Assembly (NCBI GenBank): GCA_947303185.1
Contig: CAMYXF010000004.1
Span: forward strand, 151,406 to 215,405
Direction of reading: 5' to 3'
Length of the DNA: 64,000 bases
Source of the DNA: an uncultured Clostridia bacterium
GTDB taxonomy: Bacteria; Bacillota; Clostridia; Saccharofermentanales; Saccharofermentanaceae
The notes beneath the pieces were generated by a model, which had not been told where the DNA came from, did no database searches, and saw only the letters and a program-made list of their open reading frames with translations. Below are positions 8,689 through 17,032 of this stretch, in pieces. Position 1 is the stretch's first letter. Each line of letters starts with the position of its first letter. The position numbers and the translations under genes are program-made.

Positions 8689-10374
8689 ATGGCAGATAAT
8701 TCAAAGATTCGTATAGGTGACTTGATGGTCTCAGCCGGTTATATTACCGACGACCAGCTCAAGGAAGCACTTGGAATACAGAAGCAGTCTGAAGGTAAGA
8801 GAATCGGTCAGGTCCTCATTGAGATGGGCTACGTTACCGAAGAGCAGATGCTCTCTGCACTTGCCAACAGACTTGATATGCAGGTTATCGACCTGAACTC
8901 ATATGCGATCGATACAGAGGTTGTTAAGCTCGTTCCGAAGCAGATGGCTGAGCAGTATGTAATGCTCCCTATCGGACAGGATAACGGAGAAATTATTTTG
9001 GCCGTTAACGACCCTCTTAACCTCTACGCAATCGAGGATATCAGACAGACGGTCGGTATGCCTGTAAGAACGGTTATCGCTCAGGAGCACGTACTCAAGA
9101 ACGCTATCGACTATCAGTATGCCGGCATCAAGGCGCAGATGGCTGCCGAGAACGCTAACGCAAATACTGCAGGCATGAACATCGACGAGCTCGTCATCGA
9201 CACCAGCGCAGGTGCTGACGATGCTCCTATCATCAACCTCGTTAACTCCCTTCTCGACAAGGCTTTCCAGGATAACGCATCAGATATCCACATCGAACCT
9301 TTCGAGACAAACGTAGTCGTAAGAATGCGTATCGACGGTACTCTCATCGACTACATCCAGCTGCAGAAAAACGTTCAGGATTCACTCGTTGCAAGAATTA
9401 AGATCATGGGCGAGATGGATATCGCTGAGCGCCGTATCCCTCAGGACGGTCACTTCCGTGTAAGGATCCAGGGACAGATCATCAATGTCCGTGTTAACGT
9501 TATCCCTACCGTATTCGGCGAGAAGGTCGTTATGAGACTTATCGTCTCAGCTGTTCACATCGATAACAACTCAACATTCGGTATGGACAAAGACTCTTAC
9601 GACAAGTTCGTTAACATGCTTATGTCCCCTAACGGCCTTATCTACATCACAGGTCCTACGGGTTCAGGTAAGTCTACAACGCTTTACATGGCTCTCGAAT
9701 CATTATCCCAGAAGCCTATTAATATCAGCACCATCGAAGACCCTGTCGAGAAGAACCTGCCAAGGCTTAACCAGGTACAGGTCCACCCTACCGCAGGTCT
9801 CACATTCGAAGTCGGTCTTCGTGCCCTTATGCGTCAGGACCCTGACGTAATCATGGTCGGTGAGACGCGTGACGCTGAGACAGCTTCAATCTCAATCAGA
9901 GCGGCTGTTACGGGTCACTTGGTATTGTCCACACTGCACACCAACGACGCAGCTTCAACTATCGTAAGACTCGTTGATATCGGTGCAGAACCTTACATGC
10001 TCTCATCAGCATTGGTAGGCGTTGTAGCACAGAGACTTATGCGTAAGGTCTGCCCTTACTGCTCAAGAATCGAGCCTCTTACAGAAAGACAGATCGAGTT
10101 CGTAGGTCACGACATTCCTAATGCCAGAAAGGCTGTAGGATGCGGTCAGTGCCACGGTTCCGGTTACCTCGGACGTACTGCCATCCACGAAGTCCTCGTT
10201 GTCGATAAGCACATGAGAAAGCTCATCACATCAGGTGCTGAAGCTGAAGAAATGAAGCAGTATGCCATCGAGCACCAGAACATGCAGACATTGAAGAGAG
10301 CTGCTGTATCTCTTGTCGAAAAGGGCATCACAACCATGGAAGAACTTGAGCGTATCGCCTACTATGACGACTGA
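8689..10374 (+). CDS. pilB: Type IV pilus assembly ATPase PilB/GspE family
   Basis: This is the hexameric ATPase that powers pilus extension. The 561 residues begin with an MshEN-type domain (KIRIGDLMVSAGYITDDQL, residues 5-145) that in relatives binds cyclic di-GMP. The core ATPase follows, with Walker A GPTGSGKST at 322-330, the Asp-box EDPVEKN, Walker B ALMRQDPDVIMVGE, and the His-box HLVLSTLHTNDAAS. A zinc tetracysteine site (CPYC...CGQC, about 465-495) identifies the GspE/PilB branch. No retraction ATPase PilT is seen in the window. The MshEN domain together with the HD-GYP protein at 38.6 kb suggests cyclic di-GMP could control pilus assembly; that link is inference. Confidence 0.95.
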   Translation: MADNSKIRIGDLMVSAGYITDDQLKEALGIQKQSEGKRIGQVLIEMGYVTEEQMLSALANRLDMQVIDLNSYAIDTEVVKLVPKQMAEQYVMLPIGQDNGEIILAVNDPLNLYAIEDIRQTVGMPVRTVIAQEHVLKNAIDYQYAGIKAQMAAENANANTAGMNIDELVIDTSAGADDAPIINLVNSLLDKAFQDNASDIHIEPFETNVVVRMRIDGTLIDYIQLQKNVQDSLVARIKIMGEMDIAERRIPQDGHFRVRIQGQIINVRVNVIPTVFGEKVVMRLIVSAVHIDNNSTFGMDKDSYDKFVNMLMSPNGLIYITGPTGSGKSTTLYMALESLSQKPINISTIEDPVEKNLPRLNQVQVHPTAGLTFEVGLRALMRQDPDVIMVGETRDAETASISIRAAVTGHLVLSTLHTNDAASTIVRLVDIGAEPYMLSSALVGVVAQRLMRKVCPYCSRIEPLTERQIEFVGHDIPNARKAVGCGQCHGSGYLGRTAIHEVLVVDKHMRKLITSGAEAEEMKQYAIEHQNMQTLKRAAVSLVEKGITTMEELERIAYYDD

Positions 10375-10960
10375 TACGCCGAAGGCTTTACCGAAACTTA
10401 TAAAAGATCTAAAGAGCATTCCGTCGCCAATGTTTTATATATTTGCGGCGGTTGCTGTTTTTGCAGGTCTTTTTGTGGCCGGCTTAAATCCGTATGGCAT
10501 CTTCGCTACCCTCTTTCTGCTGTTCCTTACAGCGTGTGCCGTAGCTGACATTAATGCAGGAATCGTTCCTGACCTTATCGTTATTCTCATAGCTGTTCTG
10601 GCTGTTGTGAAATTCCTGGTGACGGAACCGTTTTCAATCAATACCGCCATTCCCTATCTGATCGGCGCGGTATGCGTATCAGTTCCGATGCTTTTACTGG
10701 CTTTGATCATCAAAGGCGCATTCGGCGGAGGTGACATCAAGCTCATGGCAGCAGCTGGTCTTTATCTCGGCTGGAAATACACAGTTGCAGGCGTTGCCGT
10801 AGGTCTTTTTGCAGCCGGACTTTACGGAATATATCTTCTCATCCGCAAAAAAGCAGGTCCCAAATCAAAGCTCAGGCTCGCTCCGTTCCTCGCATACGGA
10901 CTTGGCGCGGCTACGCTTTTCGGAGATCTCATGATCAGGCTTATATTTGGATGGAATTGA
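10364..10960 (+). CDS. pilD: Prepilin peptidase (A24 family), catalytic domain only
   Basis: A membrane aspartyl peptidase that removes prepilin leaders. The two catalytic Asp motifs are visible: ADINAGIVPD and FGGGDIKLM. Six or so hydrophobic segments make up the rest. At about 198 residues it lacks the N-terminal cysteine-rich methyltransferase domain of full PilD, so it would cleave leaders but may not N-methylate them. I chose the ATG at 10364, overlapping the pilB stop by 11 bp; the frame stays open back to a TTG at 10313, which is less likely. Its substrates would include the giant prepilin at the left edge. Confidence 0.9.
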   Translation: MTTDTPKALPKLIKDLKSIPSPMFYIFAAVAVFAGLFVAGLNPYGIFATLFLLFLTACAVADINAGIVPDLIVILIAVLAVVKFLVTEPFSINTAIPYLIGAVCVSVPMLLLALIIKGAFGGGDIKLMAAAGLYLGWKYTVAGVAVGLFAAGLYGIYLLIRKKAGPKSKLRLAPFLAYGLGAATLFGDLMIRLIFGWN

Positions 10961-10979
10961 TCCTGTCCCATTAATCAAA

Positions 10980-11008
10980 TTGACACCATATATGACACCA
11001 CTTATAAT
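10980..11008 (+). promoter_or_regulatory. Sigma-A type promoter of hicAB with TGACACCA direct repeats
   Basis: A -35 box TTGACA (10980-10985) and a -10 box TATAAT (11003-11008) are separated by exactly 17 bp, a consensus housekeeping promoter. Two copies of TGACACCA (10981-10988 and 10993-11000) lie 12 bp apart inside it, one overlapping the -35. HicB antitoxins usually repress their own promoter, so these repeats are a likely operator (inference). Confidence 0.75.
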
Positions 11009-11027
11009 TCAGTTATAGGAGGTGTTT

Positions 11028-11291
11028 ATGTCGAAATTCGATAAACTTCTTCGCAAAATCTATTCTCTGGATAAGAATATGCGATTTGAAGAACTAAAGA
11101 AGATCCTTGAACACTACGGATACAAAATGGAAGGCCCTTCTGGCGGTAGCAGCCATAAGTCTTTTCGAAAGGCAGGTAAAACAACAATCACTATACCTCA
11201 ACACGATCCTATAAAGAGAGCCTATGTTGAAATGGTTAAAGAGATAATAGAAAGTGAGAATGAAAATGAAGACAAAGAAAAAGACAATTGA
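11028..11291 (+). CDS. hicA: HicA-family mRNA interferase toxin
   Basis: HicA toxins are small double-stranded-RNA-binding-fold ribonucleases that cut mRNA. The 87-residue protein carries the family hallmark GGSSHKSFRKAG with its catalytic His, followed by TITIPQHDPIKRAYVEMVKEII. The tail ENENEDKEKDN is unusually acidic. AGGAGG at 11017-11022 sits 5 nt before the ATG at 11028, which is preferred over the in-frame GTG at 11022 that overlaps it. It overlaps hicB by about 30 bp, so the two are translated in concert. Confidence 0.9.
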   Translation: MSKFDKLLRKIYSLDKNMRFEELKKILEHYGYKMEGPSGGSSHKSFRKAGKTTITIPQHDPIKRAYVEMVKEIIESENENEDKEKDN

Positions 11292-11673
11292 ATACTATAT
11301 GTCTCTTCCCTATAAGATGGAGATAATTCCTGATGTTGAAGAAGGCGGTTTTACTGCATGGTTTCCCGATCTTCCCGGATGTATTACCTGTGGAAACAGA
11401 ATTGTGGATGTAGTCGCTAATGCACAGGATGCAAAAAAGACATGGCTGATGGCTGCTCTTGAAGATGGGATTGAGATCATAGAACCTTCAGAAGAAGCTC
11501 CACTTGAAGATTACTCAGGACAATTTAAGTTAAGAATGCCTAAAAGTTTACATAAATCTCTTGCTATAAATGCAAAAAGAGAAGGTATCAGCATGAATCA
11601 ATACTGTAATTATCTTCTTACCATGAATGATGCGGTTCATTCTTCACGCAAAGATAAAAATAAGGCTGTGTAA
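11260..11673 (+). CDS. hicB: HicB-family antitoxin
   Basis: HicB neutralises HicA and represses the operon. The N-terminal half has the degenerate RNase H-like HicB fold (YKMEIIPDVEEGGFTAWFPDLPGC, then DAKKTWLMAALEDG). The C-terminal part (FKLRMPKSLHKSLAINAKREGISMNQYCNYLL) is a ribbon-helix-helix DNA-binding domain, as in many HicB proteins. The start is ambiguous between ATGs at 11260 and 11266. The stop codon lies inside the long palindrome at 11662-11690. Confidence 0.9.
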   Translation: MKMKTKKKTIEYYMSLPYKMEIIPDVEEGGFTAWFPDLPGCITCGNRIVDVVANAQDAKKTWLMAALEDGIEIIEPSEEAPLEDYSGQFKLRMPKSLHKSLAINAKREGISMNQYCNYLLTMNDAVHSSRKDKNKAV

Positions 11674-11690
11674 CAATGTTACACAGCCTT
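11662..11690. terminator. Long perfect hairpin at hicB end, likely terminator of the convergent GH3 gene
   Basis: Arms AAGGCTGTGTAAC and GTTACACAGCCTT surround a 3-nt loop. On the minus strand the hairpin is followed by ATTTTTATC, a good rho-independent terminator for the GH3 gene that ends at 11716. The hicB stop TAA lies within the left arm. The core GTGTAACAATGTTACA is one of four identical copies in this window. Confidence 0.7.
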
Positions 11691-11715
11691 CAAATCCATT
11701 GTTTATAGGCTATTA

Positions 11716-13809
11716 TCAGATTGAGAAATTGAACGCTTTCTTGCCCGTAAGGCTCTCTGTGAGGCTGTCAGGCTGGCCGAATCCGACGTAGAAATTGATC
11801 TTTCCTTCTGCAGGAATTCTCTCACCGGCATCATTTACTACCGTAAATCTCGCTGCAGGGATCTTGATCTCGACTGAACCCTTCTCACCTGCTCCGAGAG
11901 TTACTCTTGAGAATCCGGCAAGTCTGGTGTTCATAACTTCATTCTTGTCTTCAGCCTTCATGTAGACCTGGATTACTTCAGAAGTAGCGATATCTCCTGT
12001 GTTGCTGACGTCTACCTTGATCGTAAGACCACTGTTCTTAGGATCATCGCCAGTCTTATCAACAGCCGTGATGTCCATCTTGCCGTATGTGAGGCCGAAG
12101 CCGAACGGATAGAGGGGCTCTGTCTCAATATAACGGTATGTTCTGCCCTTCATTGAGTAATCCTCAAAGTCAGGAAGATCGTTTGTGTCCTTATAGAATG
12201 TAACCGGAAGCTTACCGGAAGGATTTACCTTGCCGAAGAGGATGTCGCCTATGGACTGGCCGCCTCTTGCGCCCGGATACCATGCCTGGATAACAGCAGA
12301 AGCCTTATCGTTAAGAACGCTGAGATCCATAGCAGAACCAGCCATTACTACAGTGATGAAAGGCTTGCCTGATGCAATAACAGTGTCGATGAGTTTTCGC
12401 TGTGTCTTAGGGAAAAGAAGATCCGGCTTGTCACCTGACTTGTACTGGTTACCCTGGTCGCCTTCCTCGCCTTCGAGATTCTCGTTAAGACCGATAACGA
12501 GGACAACGAGATCAGCTCTGCTCATTACAGCCTTTGCCTCAGCGATTCTGTGGTATTCGCGTGAGAGGAAGTCCGGCTTCGGGATGCTTAAGTCACATCC
12601 TTCGGTATAGAGAATCCTCGTATCGTCTCCTGCGGCGTTCCTGATGCCCTCTAAGGCCGTGATGTACTCGGATGATGTTCCATAGTAGTTTCCTATGAGG
12701 CACGCTCTGGAGTCAGCGTTAGGGCCGATTACGGCGATGACCTTATTCTTGTTCTTGTCGATAGGAAGGATTCCGTCGTTCTTGAGGAGAACGATGCTCT
12801 CGTCTGATGCTCTCTTGGCAACAGCGAGATTCTCCTTTGTCTCAACATCAAGATAGTTGAGTCCGTCATATTCTGTCTTATCGAACATGCCGAGAATGTA
12901 TCTTGTTGTAAAGAGTCTTACTGCAGCTGTTCTGATCTCTTCTTCTGTAACAAGGCCCTGCTTATAAGCGCTCATGAGATGGATATATGTGCATCCGCAG
13001 TTAAGGTCGCATCCCTTCTTGAGTGCGAGAGCAGCACTCTCTTCGATCGTCTTTGTTACCTTGTGATGCTCATGGAAGTCGCGGATAGCCCAGCAGTCAG
13101 ATACGATGTGGCCTTCAAAACCCCACTTGTCACGGATGATGTCCTTAAGATAGGAGTGACCGCAGCAGGGCTCGCCGTTTGTTCTGTTGTAAGCGCCCAT
13201 TACGGATTCAACCTTGGCATCCTTTACGCATGCTTCGAAAGCAGGAAGATATGTCTCGTTGAGGTCCTTATCATTACATGTAGCGTTGAACTGGTGTCTA
13301 ACAGCCTCAGGTCCTGAATGGACTACAAAGTGCTTTGCGCAAGCAGCAGTCTTCATGTATTCGCCGTCACCCTGGAGTCCTTCGATAAAAGGAACGGCAA
13401 GATCTGAAATGAGGACCGGATCCTCACCGTATGTCTCCTGGCCTCTGCCCCACCTGGGATCTCTGAAAAGGTTTACGTTAGGTGACCAGAATGTAAGTCC
13501 CTTATAGATATCACGGTCGTTCTGGGCCATGTATTCGTTATATTTTGCTCTTCCCTCGTTACCGCAGACTTCGCCTACTTCGCCAAGGAGCTCTGTATCA
13601 AATGTAGCGCCAAGGCCGATTGCCTGAGGGAAGCTCGTAGCAGTACCTGCTCTTGCTACACCGTGAAGTGTCTCGTTCCACCAGTTGTATTCGGGAATGC
13701 CCAATCTGTCTATCGCAGGAGAATCATATCTCAATTGCGAAGCAGCCTCTTCAACTGTCATCTTAGCAACTAATTCTTCGGCTCTCTTAACGGCTTGTTC
13801 TCTGTTCAT
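11716..13809 (-). CDS. Glycoside hydrolase family 3 beta-glycosidase (beta-xylosidase/beta-glucosidase type)
   Basis: GH3 enzymes release sugars from the non-reducing ends of beta-linked oligosaccharides. The 697-residue protein has the N-terminal TIM-barrel with KHFVVHSGPE and the nucleophile Asp238 in HIVSDCWAI. The alpha/beta sandwich follows (VIAVIGPNADS, about 340-570), then a C-terminal fibronectin III-like domain (about 600-690). The segment YNWWNETLHGVARAG is typical of the beta-xylosidase/alpha-L-arabinofuranosidase branch. There is no signal peptide, so it acts in the cytoplasm on imported oligosaccharides. The ABC importer and pentose genes nearby support a xylan or arabinoxylan role; the exact substrate cannot be read from sequence. 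Confidence 0.92.
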   Translation of the reverse strand: MNREQAVKRAEELVAKMTVEEAASQLRYDSPAIDRLGIPEYNWWNETLHGVARAGTATSFPQAIGLGATFDTELLGEVGEVCGNEGRAKYNEYMAQNDRDIYKGLTFWSPNVNLFRDPRWGRGQETYGEDPVLISDLAVPFIEGLQGDGEYMKTAACAKHFVVHSGPEAVRHQFNATCNDKDLNETYLPAFEACVKDAKVESVMGAYNRTNGEPCCGHSYLKDIIRDKWGFEGHIVSDCWAIRDFHEHHKVTKTIEESAALALKKGCDLNCGCTYIHLMSAYKQGLVTEEEIRTAAVRLFTTRYILGMFDKTEYDGLNYLDVETKENLAVAKRASDESIVLLKNDGILPIDKNKNKVIAVIGPNADSRACLIGNYYGTSSEYITALEGIRNAAGDDTRILYTEGCDLSIPKPDFLSREYHRIAEAKAVMSRADLVVLVIGLNENLEGEEGDQGNQYKSGDKPDLLFPKTQRKLIDTVIASGKPFITVVMAGSAMDLSVLNDKASAVIQAWYPGARGGQSIGDILFGKVNPSGKLPVTFYKDTNDLPDFEDYSMKGRTYRYIETEPLYPFGFGLTYGKMDITAVDKTGDDPKNSGLTIKVDVSNTGDIATSEVIQVYMKAEDKNEVMNTRLAGFSRVTLGAGEKGSVEIKIPAARFTVVNDAGERIPAEGKINFYVGFGQPDSLTESLTGKKAFNFSI

Positions 13810-13919
13810 AAGCAGTTTTCTCCTGTCGAAAAGTATTTAATTACGCATATTATAAATTATTCGTCAGTCAAATATTGTCGTGGATTTGGGTTTTATTTTA
13901 CAGATTTTGCTATTTCTTC

Positions 13920-13948
13920 TTGAAAATGGTATTCCGAGCATTTAGAAT
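13920..13948 (+). promoter_or_regulatory. Sigma-A type promoter of the AraC-family regulator
   Basis: TTGAAA (13920-13925) and TAGAAT (13943-13948) are spaced by 17 bp, placing a transcript start near 13955. This supports the translation start at 13983, because any longer reading frame would overlap the promoter. Confidence 0.65.
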
Positions 13949-13982
13949 TGTAGCAATTGACCTTTTAAGGATGGGGATATTA

Positions 13983-14915
13983 ATGCAGTTTAACGATAAT
14001 TCAGTACCGGGCAAGTATCAGCAGCCTATCGGCAGTTTTGCAGGCAGAATCGTCAGCAACGACGTTGAGGAAGTAGATTTTATTCCCGGTTCCAACATGC
14101 GTATATGGTACAACAACCGCTCTGAGGACTACCCTGTCCACAGACATAGCTGTCTTGAGATTACCATCCCTATTGAGAAGTCTTATACTTACATTTTCGA
14201 TGACAGAACGATAATCCTTAAGGAGAAAGAGATCCTCTTTGTACCGCCGGACATGCTTCATAAGATCGCAGGCACAAAGTCAGGTATCAGATTCATCTAT
14301 CTTTTCAACGTAGATTTCCTTAAGGGCTTCTTCGATTACGATGAGTTCCAGAAGCTCATAAAAGAGCCTCTCCTCATCACTCCCGAGACTCATCCTGATA
14401 TCTACAGCCTGATCTTCGAGAGATTCATGGAGATAAACGATCTGTACTTCTTCTACTCGACTACGGTAAAAGAGATATCCATTTACGGAAAGCTCATGGA
14501 CGTTTTCGGAATGCTCATGAAGAAGGACTATTCTGACAGCCTTGCAGTCATCCAGAATGACAAGCAGCGTGAAGTCTATATCAAGTTCAAGACACTCGCT
14601 GAATGGCTCGCTATGCACAGCTCCGAGAATATCTCAATGGACGAAGCTGCAACGCACGTAGGCTACTCCAAGTTCCATTTCGCGCGTCTCTTCAAAGAGT
14701 ATACGGGAATGACTTTCAACGACTATCAGACCACGTTAAAGCTCAAGGAAGTTGAAAGACAGCTTGCCGATACAGATCTTCAGATCAGCGACATCGCTAT
14801 GTCCTGCGGCTTCAACAATCTGACGTCACTTAGCCGTTGCTTCAAAAAGCAGTACGGGTGCTCCCCTTCCCAGTTCCGTAACAGGATCAGAAGGACTAAG
14901 AAAAGATCCCTTTAA
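13983..14915 (+). CDS. AraC-family transcriptional regulator with cupin sensor domain
   Basis: The 310-residue protein has an N-terminal cupin-like ligand-binding domain (YPVHRHSCLEITIPIEKSYTY, about residues 30-110). A C-terminal double helix-turn-helix domain follows (ISMDEAATHVGYSKFHFARLFKEYTGMTFNDY and DLQISDIAMSCGFNNLTSLSRCFKKQYGCSPSQFR). The latter is the canonical AraC signature. The frame is open further upstream to 13875, but a promoter at 13920-13948 and AAGGATGGGG before 13983 favour this start. It is divergent from the GH3 gene and next to a sugar ABC importer, so it probably controls those units in response to a sugar. The ligand is unknown. Confidence 0.9.
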   Translation: MQFNDNSVPGKYQQPIGSFAGRIVSNDVEEVDFIPGSNMRIWYNNRSEDYPVHRHSCLEITIPIEKSYTYIFDDRTIILKEKEILFVPPDMLHKIAGTKSGIRFIYLFNVDFLKGFFDYDEFQKLIKEPLLITPETHPDIYSLIFERFMEINDLYFFYSTTVKEISIYGKLMDVFGMLMKKDYSDSLAVIQNDKQREVYIKFKTLAEWLAMHSSENISMDEAATHVGYSKFHFARLFKEYTGMTFNDYQTTLKLKEVERQLADTDLQISDIAMSCGFNNLTSLSRCFKKQYGCSPSQFRNRIRRTKKRSL

Positions 14916-14935
14916 TAATTCAAGATAAATGATTA

Positions 14936-14965
14936 TACCGGCCATTCGCGGCCGGTATTTTTTTT
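14936..14965 (+). terminator. Rho-independent terminator of the AraC-family gene
   Basis: Stem TACCGGCC/GGCCGGTA (14936-14943 and 14950-14957) followed by eight Ts. Confidence 0.85.
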
Positions 14966-14975
14966 GCATAAAAAA

Positions 14976-15013
14976 GCTGCGTCTTTGAGGAGGCAAATGA
15001 TCAAAGACGCAGC
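14976..15013 (-). terminator. Terminator of the minus-strand ABC importer operon
   Basis: A 13-bp perfect stem (GCTGCGTCTTTGA with TCAAAGACGCAGC) ends in a T-tract on the minus strand. It sits just after the last permease gene and back to back with the plus-strand AraC terminator. Confidence 0.85.
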
Positions 15014-15074
15014 GTATGTTTTTGTAAGTTGTCTCAGCTAAAAGCTGAATTCCGCATAACGGAAGGTATAAGTC

Positions 15075-15950
15075 TTATGACTTGACACCGCCCAATGCAA
15101 CACCTTCGACGATGTATCTTGAAAGGAATGCATATACAACGATAAGCGGGAGAACTGTAATGAAGAGACCTACATAAACGGCACCGAACTCAGTTCTGTA
15201 ACTGTCGTTTGTAAGCAAGGATACCATTACAGGGAGTGTTCTCTTTTCCTTGTCTGTCAACAGGATCAAAGGCATGAAGAGGTTGTTCCAGCTTCCTACA
15301 TAAGCGAAGATAGCCTGTGTAGCAATAGCCGGCTTCATGAGAGGTACAACGATCTGGTTAAAGATTCTGAACTCTCCTGCACCATCGATTCGGGCAGACT
15401 GTACGATTTCCATCGAGAGCGACGCCTGTAAGTACTGTCGCATGAAGAATACCGTCATAGGAGCTGCGATTGAAGGGATGATAAGGATGGAAAGCTTATT
15501 AACCATACCAAGCTTATATACCATCTGATAGAAACCGATTGTTGTAACTGTACCAGGGATCATCATGATTGCCATGATCATACCGTTGAATGCTTCTCTG
15601 AACTTCCACTCATATGCAGAAATAGCATAAGCAGTAAGAGATGAGAAGTATACGTTAAGAATTGTGGAGCATGTAGCAACGATGAAGGAATTAAGGAAAC
15701 CTACAGCAGGCTTAAATTCCTTACTCATGATAAATGTCCAGTTCTTCTTGAAGTTTCCGATTGGATCAGCTGACCAGAATGTAAGTGCACTCTGCTGAAC
15801 CTCGTCGGAGCTCTTAAAACAATTCGCAAGCATCATTACGAAAGGGAAAAGAGTCATGATAGAGAAGAAGATAGCTACGATGTAGATAACTACTTTAAGC
15901 CATGTATCATTCTTTCTAATGGAAGATGCTTTAATAGTATTATCACTCAT
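15075..15950 (-). CDS. ABC sugar transporter permease, CUT1 family (MalG/LacG type)
   Basis: The 291-residue permease has six predicted membrane helices and the cytoplasmic EAA loop that contacts the ATPase (VQSARIDGAGEFRIFNQIVVPLMKPAIAT). The opening KVVIYIVAIFFSIMTLFPFVMMLANCFKS is typical of MalG-type subunits, which import di- and oligosaccharides. It follows the MalF-type gene by 11 bp. There is no ATPase gene in the operon; CUT1 systems in Bacillota often share an MsmX-like ATPase encoded elsewhere. Confidence 0.93.
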   Translation of the reverse strand: MSDNTIKASSIRKNDTWLKVVIYIVAIFFSIMTLFPFVMMLANCFKSSDEVQQSALTFWSADPIGNFKKNWTFIMSKEFKPAVGFLNSFIVATCSTILNVYFSSLTAYAISAYEWKFREAFNGMIMAIMMIPGTVTTIGFYQMVYKLGMVNKLSILIIPSIAAPMTVFFMRQYLQASLSMEIVQSARIDGAGEFRIFNQIVVPLMKPAIATQAIFAYVGSWNNLFMPLILLTDKEKRTLPVMVSLLTNDSYRTEFGAVYVGLFITVLPLIVVYAFLSRYIVEGVALGGVKS

Positions 15951-15961
15951 ATCTTCTCACC

Positions 15962-16945
15962 TCATAAACCTTTCCTAGCAGCTCTAAGCTCTTGCTTTCT
16001 AAGCTTCTTAATCTTTGCTTCATCCTTATCTCTGAGGATATAGAAGAGAATTGAAGACAGAACGACAATGATTATGAACAAGATAACGCTTGCTGCTGCT
16101 GCTCTATTGTATAAATAACTACCTGAGAATGCCTGGTTACGGATATACATATTCGTTGTAAGTCCGGCATTGTTTGCATTTGTACCGATGTACAACTGCG
16201 GAATATCGAACATGTTGAGACCACCGATGAGTGATGTTACGAGAACGAACAACATGATCTGACGGATACAAGGAATTGTGACTAAGAAGAAAGTCTGAAC
16301 TCTGTTAGCACCGTCGATCTCGGCAGCTTCGAATACCTCAGGACTGATACCGATAACACCTGCAATGAGGTTTACCATTGTATGGCCGTACCACTGATAG
16401 AACTGTACGAAAGCGATGATAAGCTTTACAGGCCACTCGTTAGCGTTGAAGTTATAAGCTTTTCTCTCAACACCAAAGATCTTAGAGATACCGATAAGAA
16501 TATCGTTTGCAGGTCCCTTAGGATAACCGAACATAACGTTGAACAAGATAGCAAGTGTAGCTGCTGTGATGATGTTCGGCATGTAGAACAAGATCTTGAA
16601 GAGGCCCTGTCCCTTAACCTTGGATCTTCTGTCAGTGAACCACGCTGTGAACAAAAGCGCGAAACCAATCTGAGGAATAAAGTTTAAGATCCAGATGATC
16701 CAAGTATTCTTGAATGCTTTCTGGAATGTTCCGGATGTCAATACATCCTTAAAGTTAGCGAACAAATTCTTTCCTACTGTAGGAAGGAAATGCCAATCTG
16801 TGTTACCTGCACCCTTCAAATCAGTAAAACCGATTACAAAGGTGTAGACAACCGGATAAAGTGTGAATACGCAAAATGTAAGAATGAACGGAATGGAAAA
16901 AAAGTATCCGTATTTTGCGTAGTTGACTAGTTTTTTGTTTCTCAT
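15962..16945 (-). CDS. ABC sugar transporter permease, CUT1 family (MalF/LacF type)
   Basis: The 327-residue membrane protein begins YGYFFSIPFILTFCVFTLYPVVYTFVIGF, the standard MalF-type first helix. It carries the EAA loop (EVFEAAEIDGANRVQTFFLVTIPCIRQ). It pairs with the downstream MalG-type permease and the upstream binding protein to form the importer. AGGAGG precedes the ATG. The basic C-terminal tail (KIKKLRKQELRAARKGL) is cytoplasmic. Confidence 0.93.
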   Translation of the reverse strand: MRNKKLVNYAKYGYFFSIPFILTFCVFTLYPVVYTFVIGFTDLKGAGNTDWHFLPTVGKNLFANFKDVLTSGTFQKAFKNTWIIWILNFIPQIGFALLFTAWFTDRRSKVKGQGLFKILFYMPNIITAATLAILFNVMFGYPKGPANDILIGISKIFGVERKAYNFNANEWPVKLIIAFVQFYQWYGHTMVNLIAGVIGISPEVFEAAEIDGANRVQTFFLVTIPCIRQIMLFVLVTSLIGGLNMFDIPQLYIGTNANNAGLTTNMYIRNQAFSGSYLYNRAAAASVILFIIIVVLSSILFYILRDKDEAKIKKLRKQELRAARKGL

Positions 16946-16973
16946 TAAAAATCAGCCTCCTCTAGTTTTAAAA

Positions 16974-17005
16974 AGCGGCAGGGTAAATACCGATCTACCC
17001 TGCCG
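16974..17005 (-). terminator. Intercistronic hairpin between binding-protein and permease genes
   Basis: An 11-bp perfect stem (GCGGCAGGGTA/TACCCTGCCGC) is followed on the minus strand by CTTTTTAAAA. Such structures after sugar-binding-protein genes usually act as partial terminators or RNA stabilisers, making the binding protein more abundant than the permeases (inference). Confidence 0.75.
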
Positions 17006-17032
17006 CCCACAGCATTTAAATATTAAATACTA

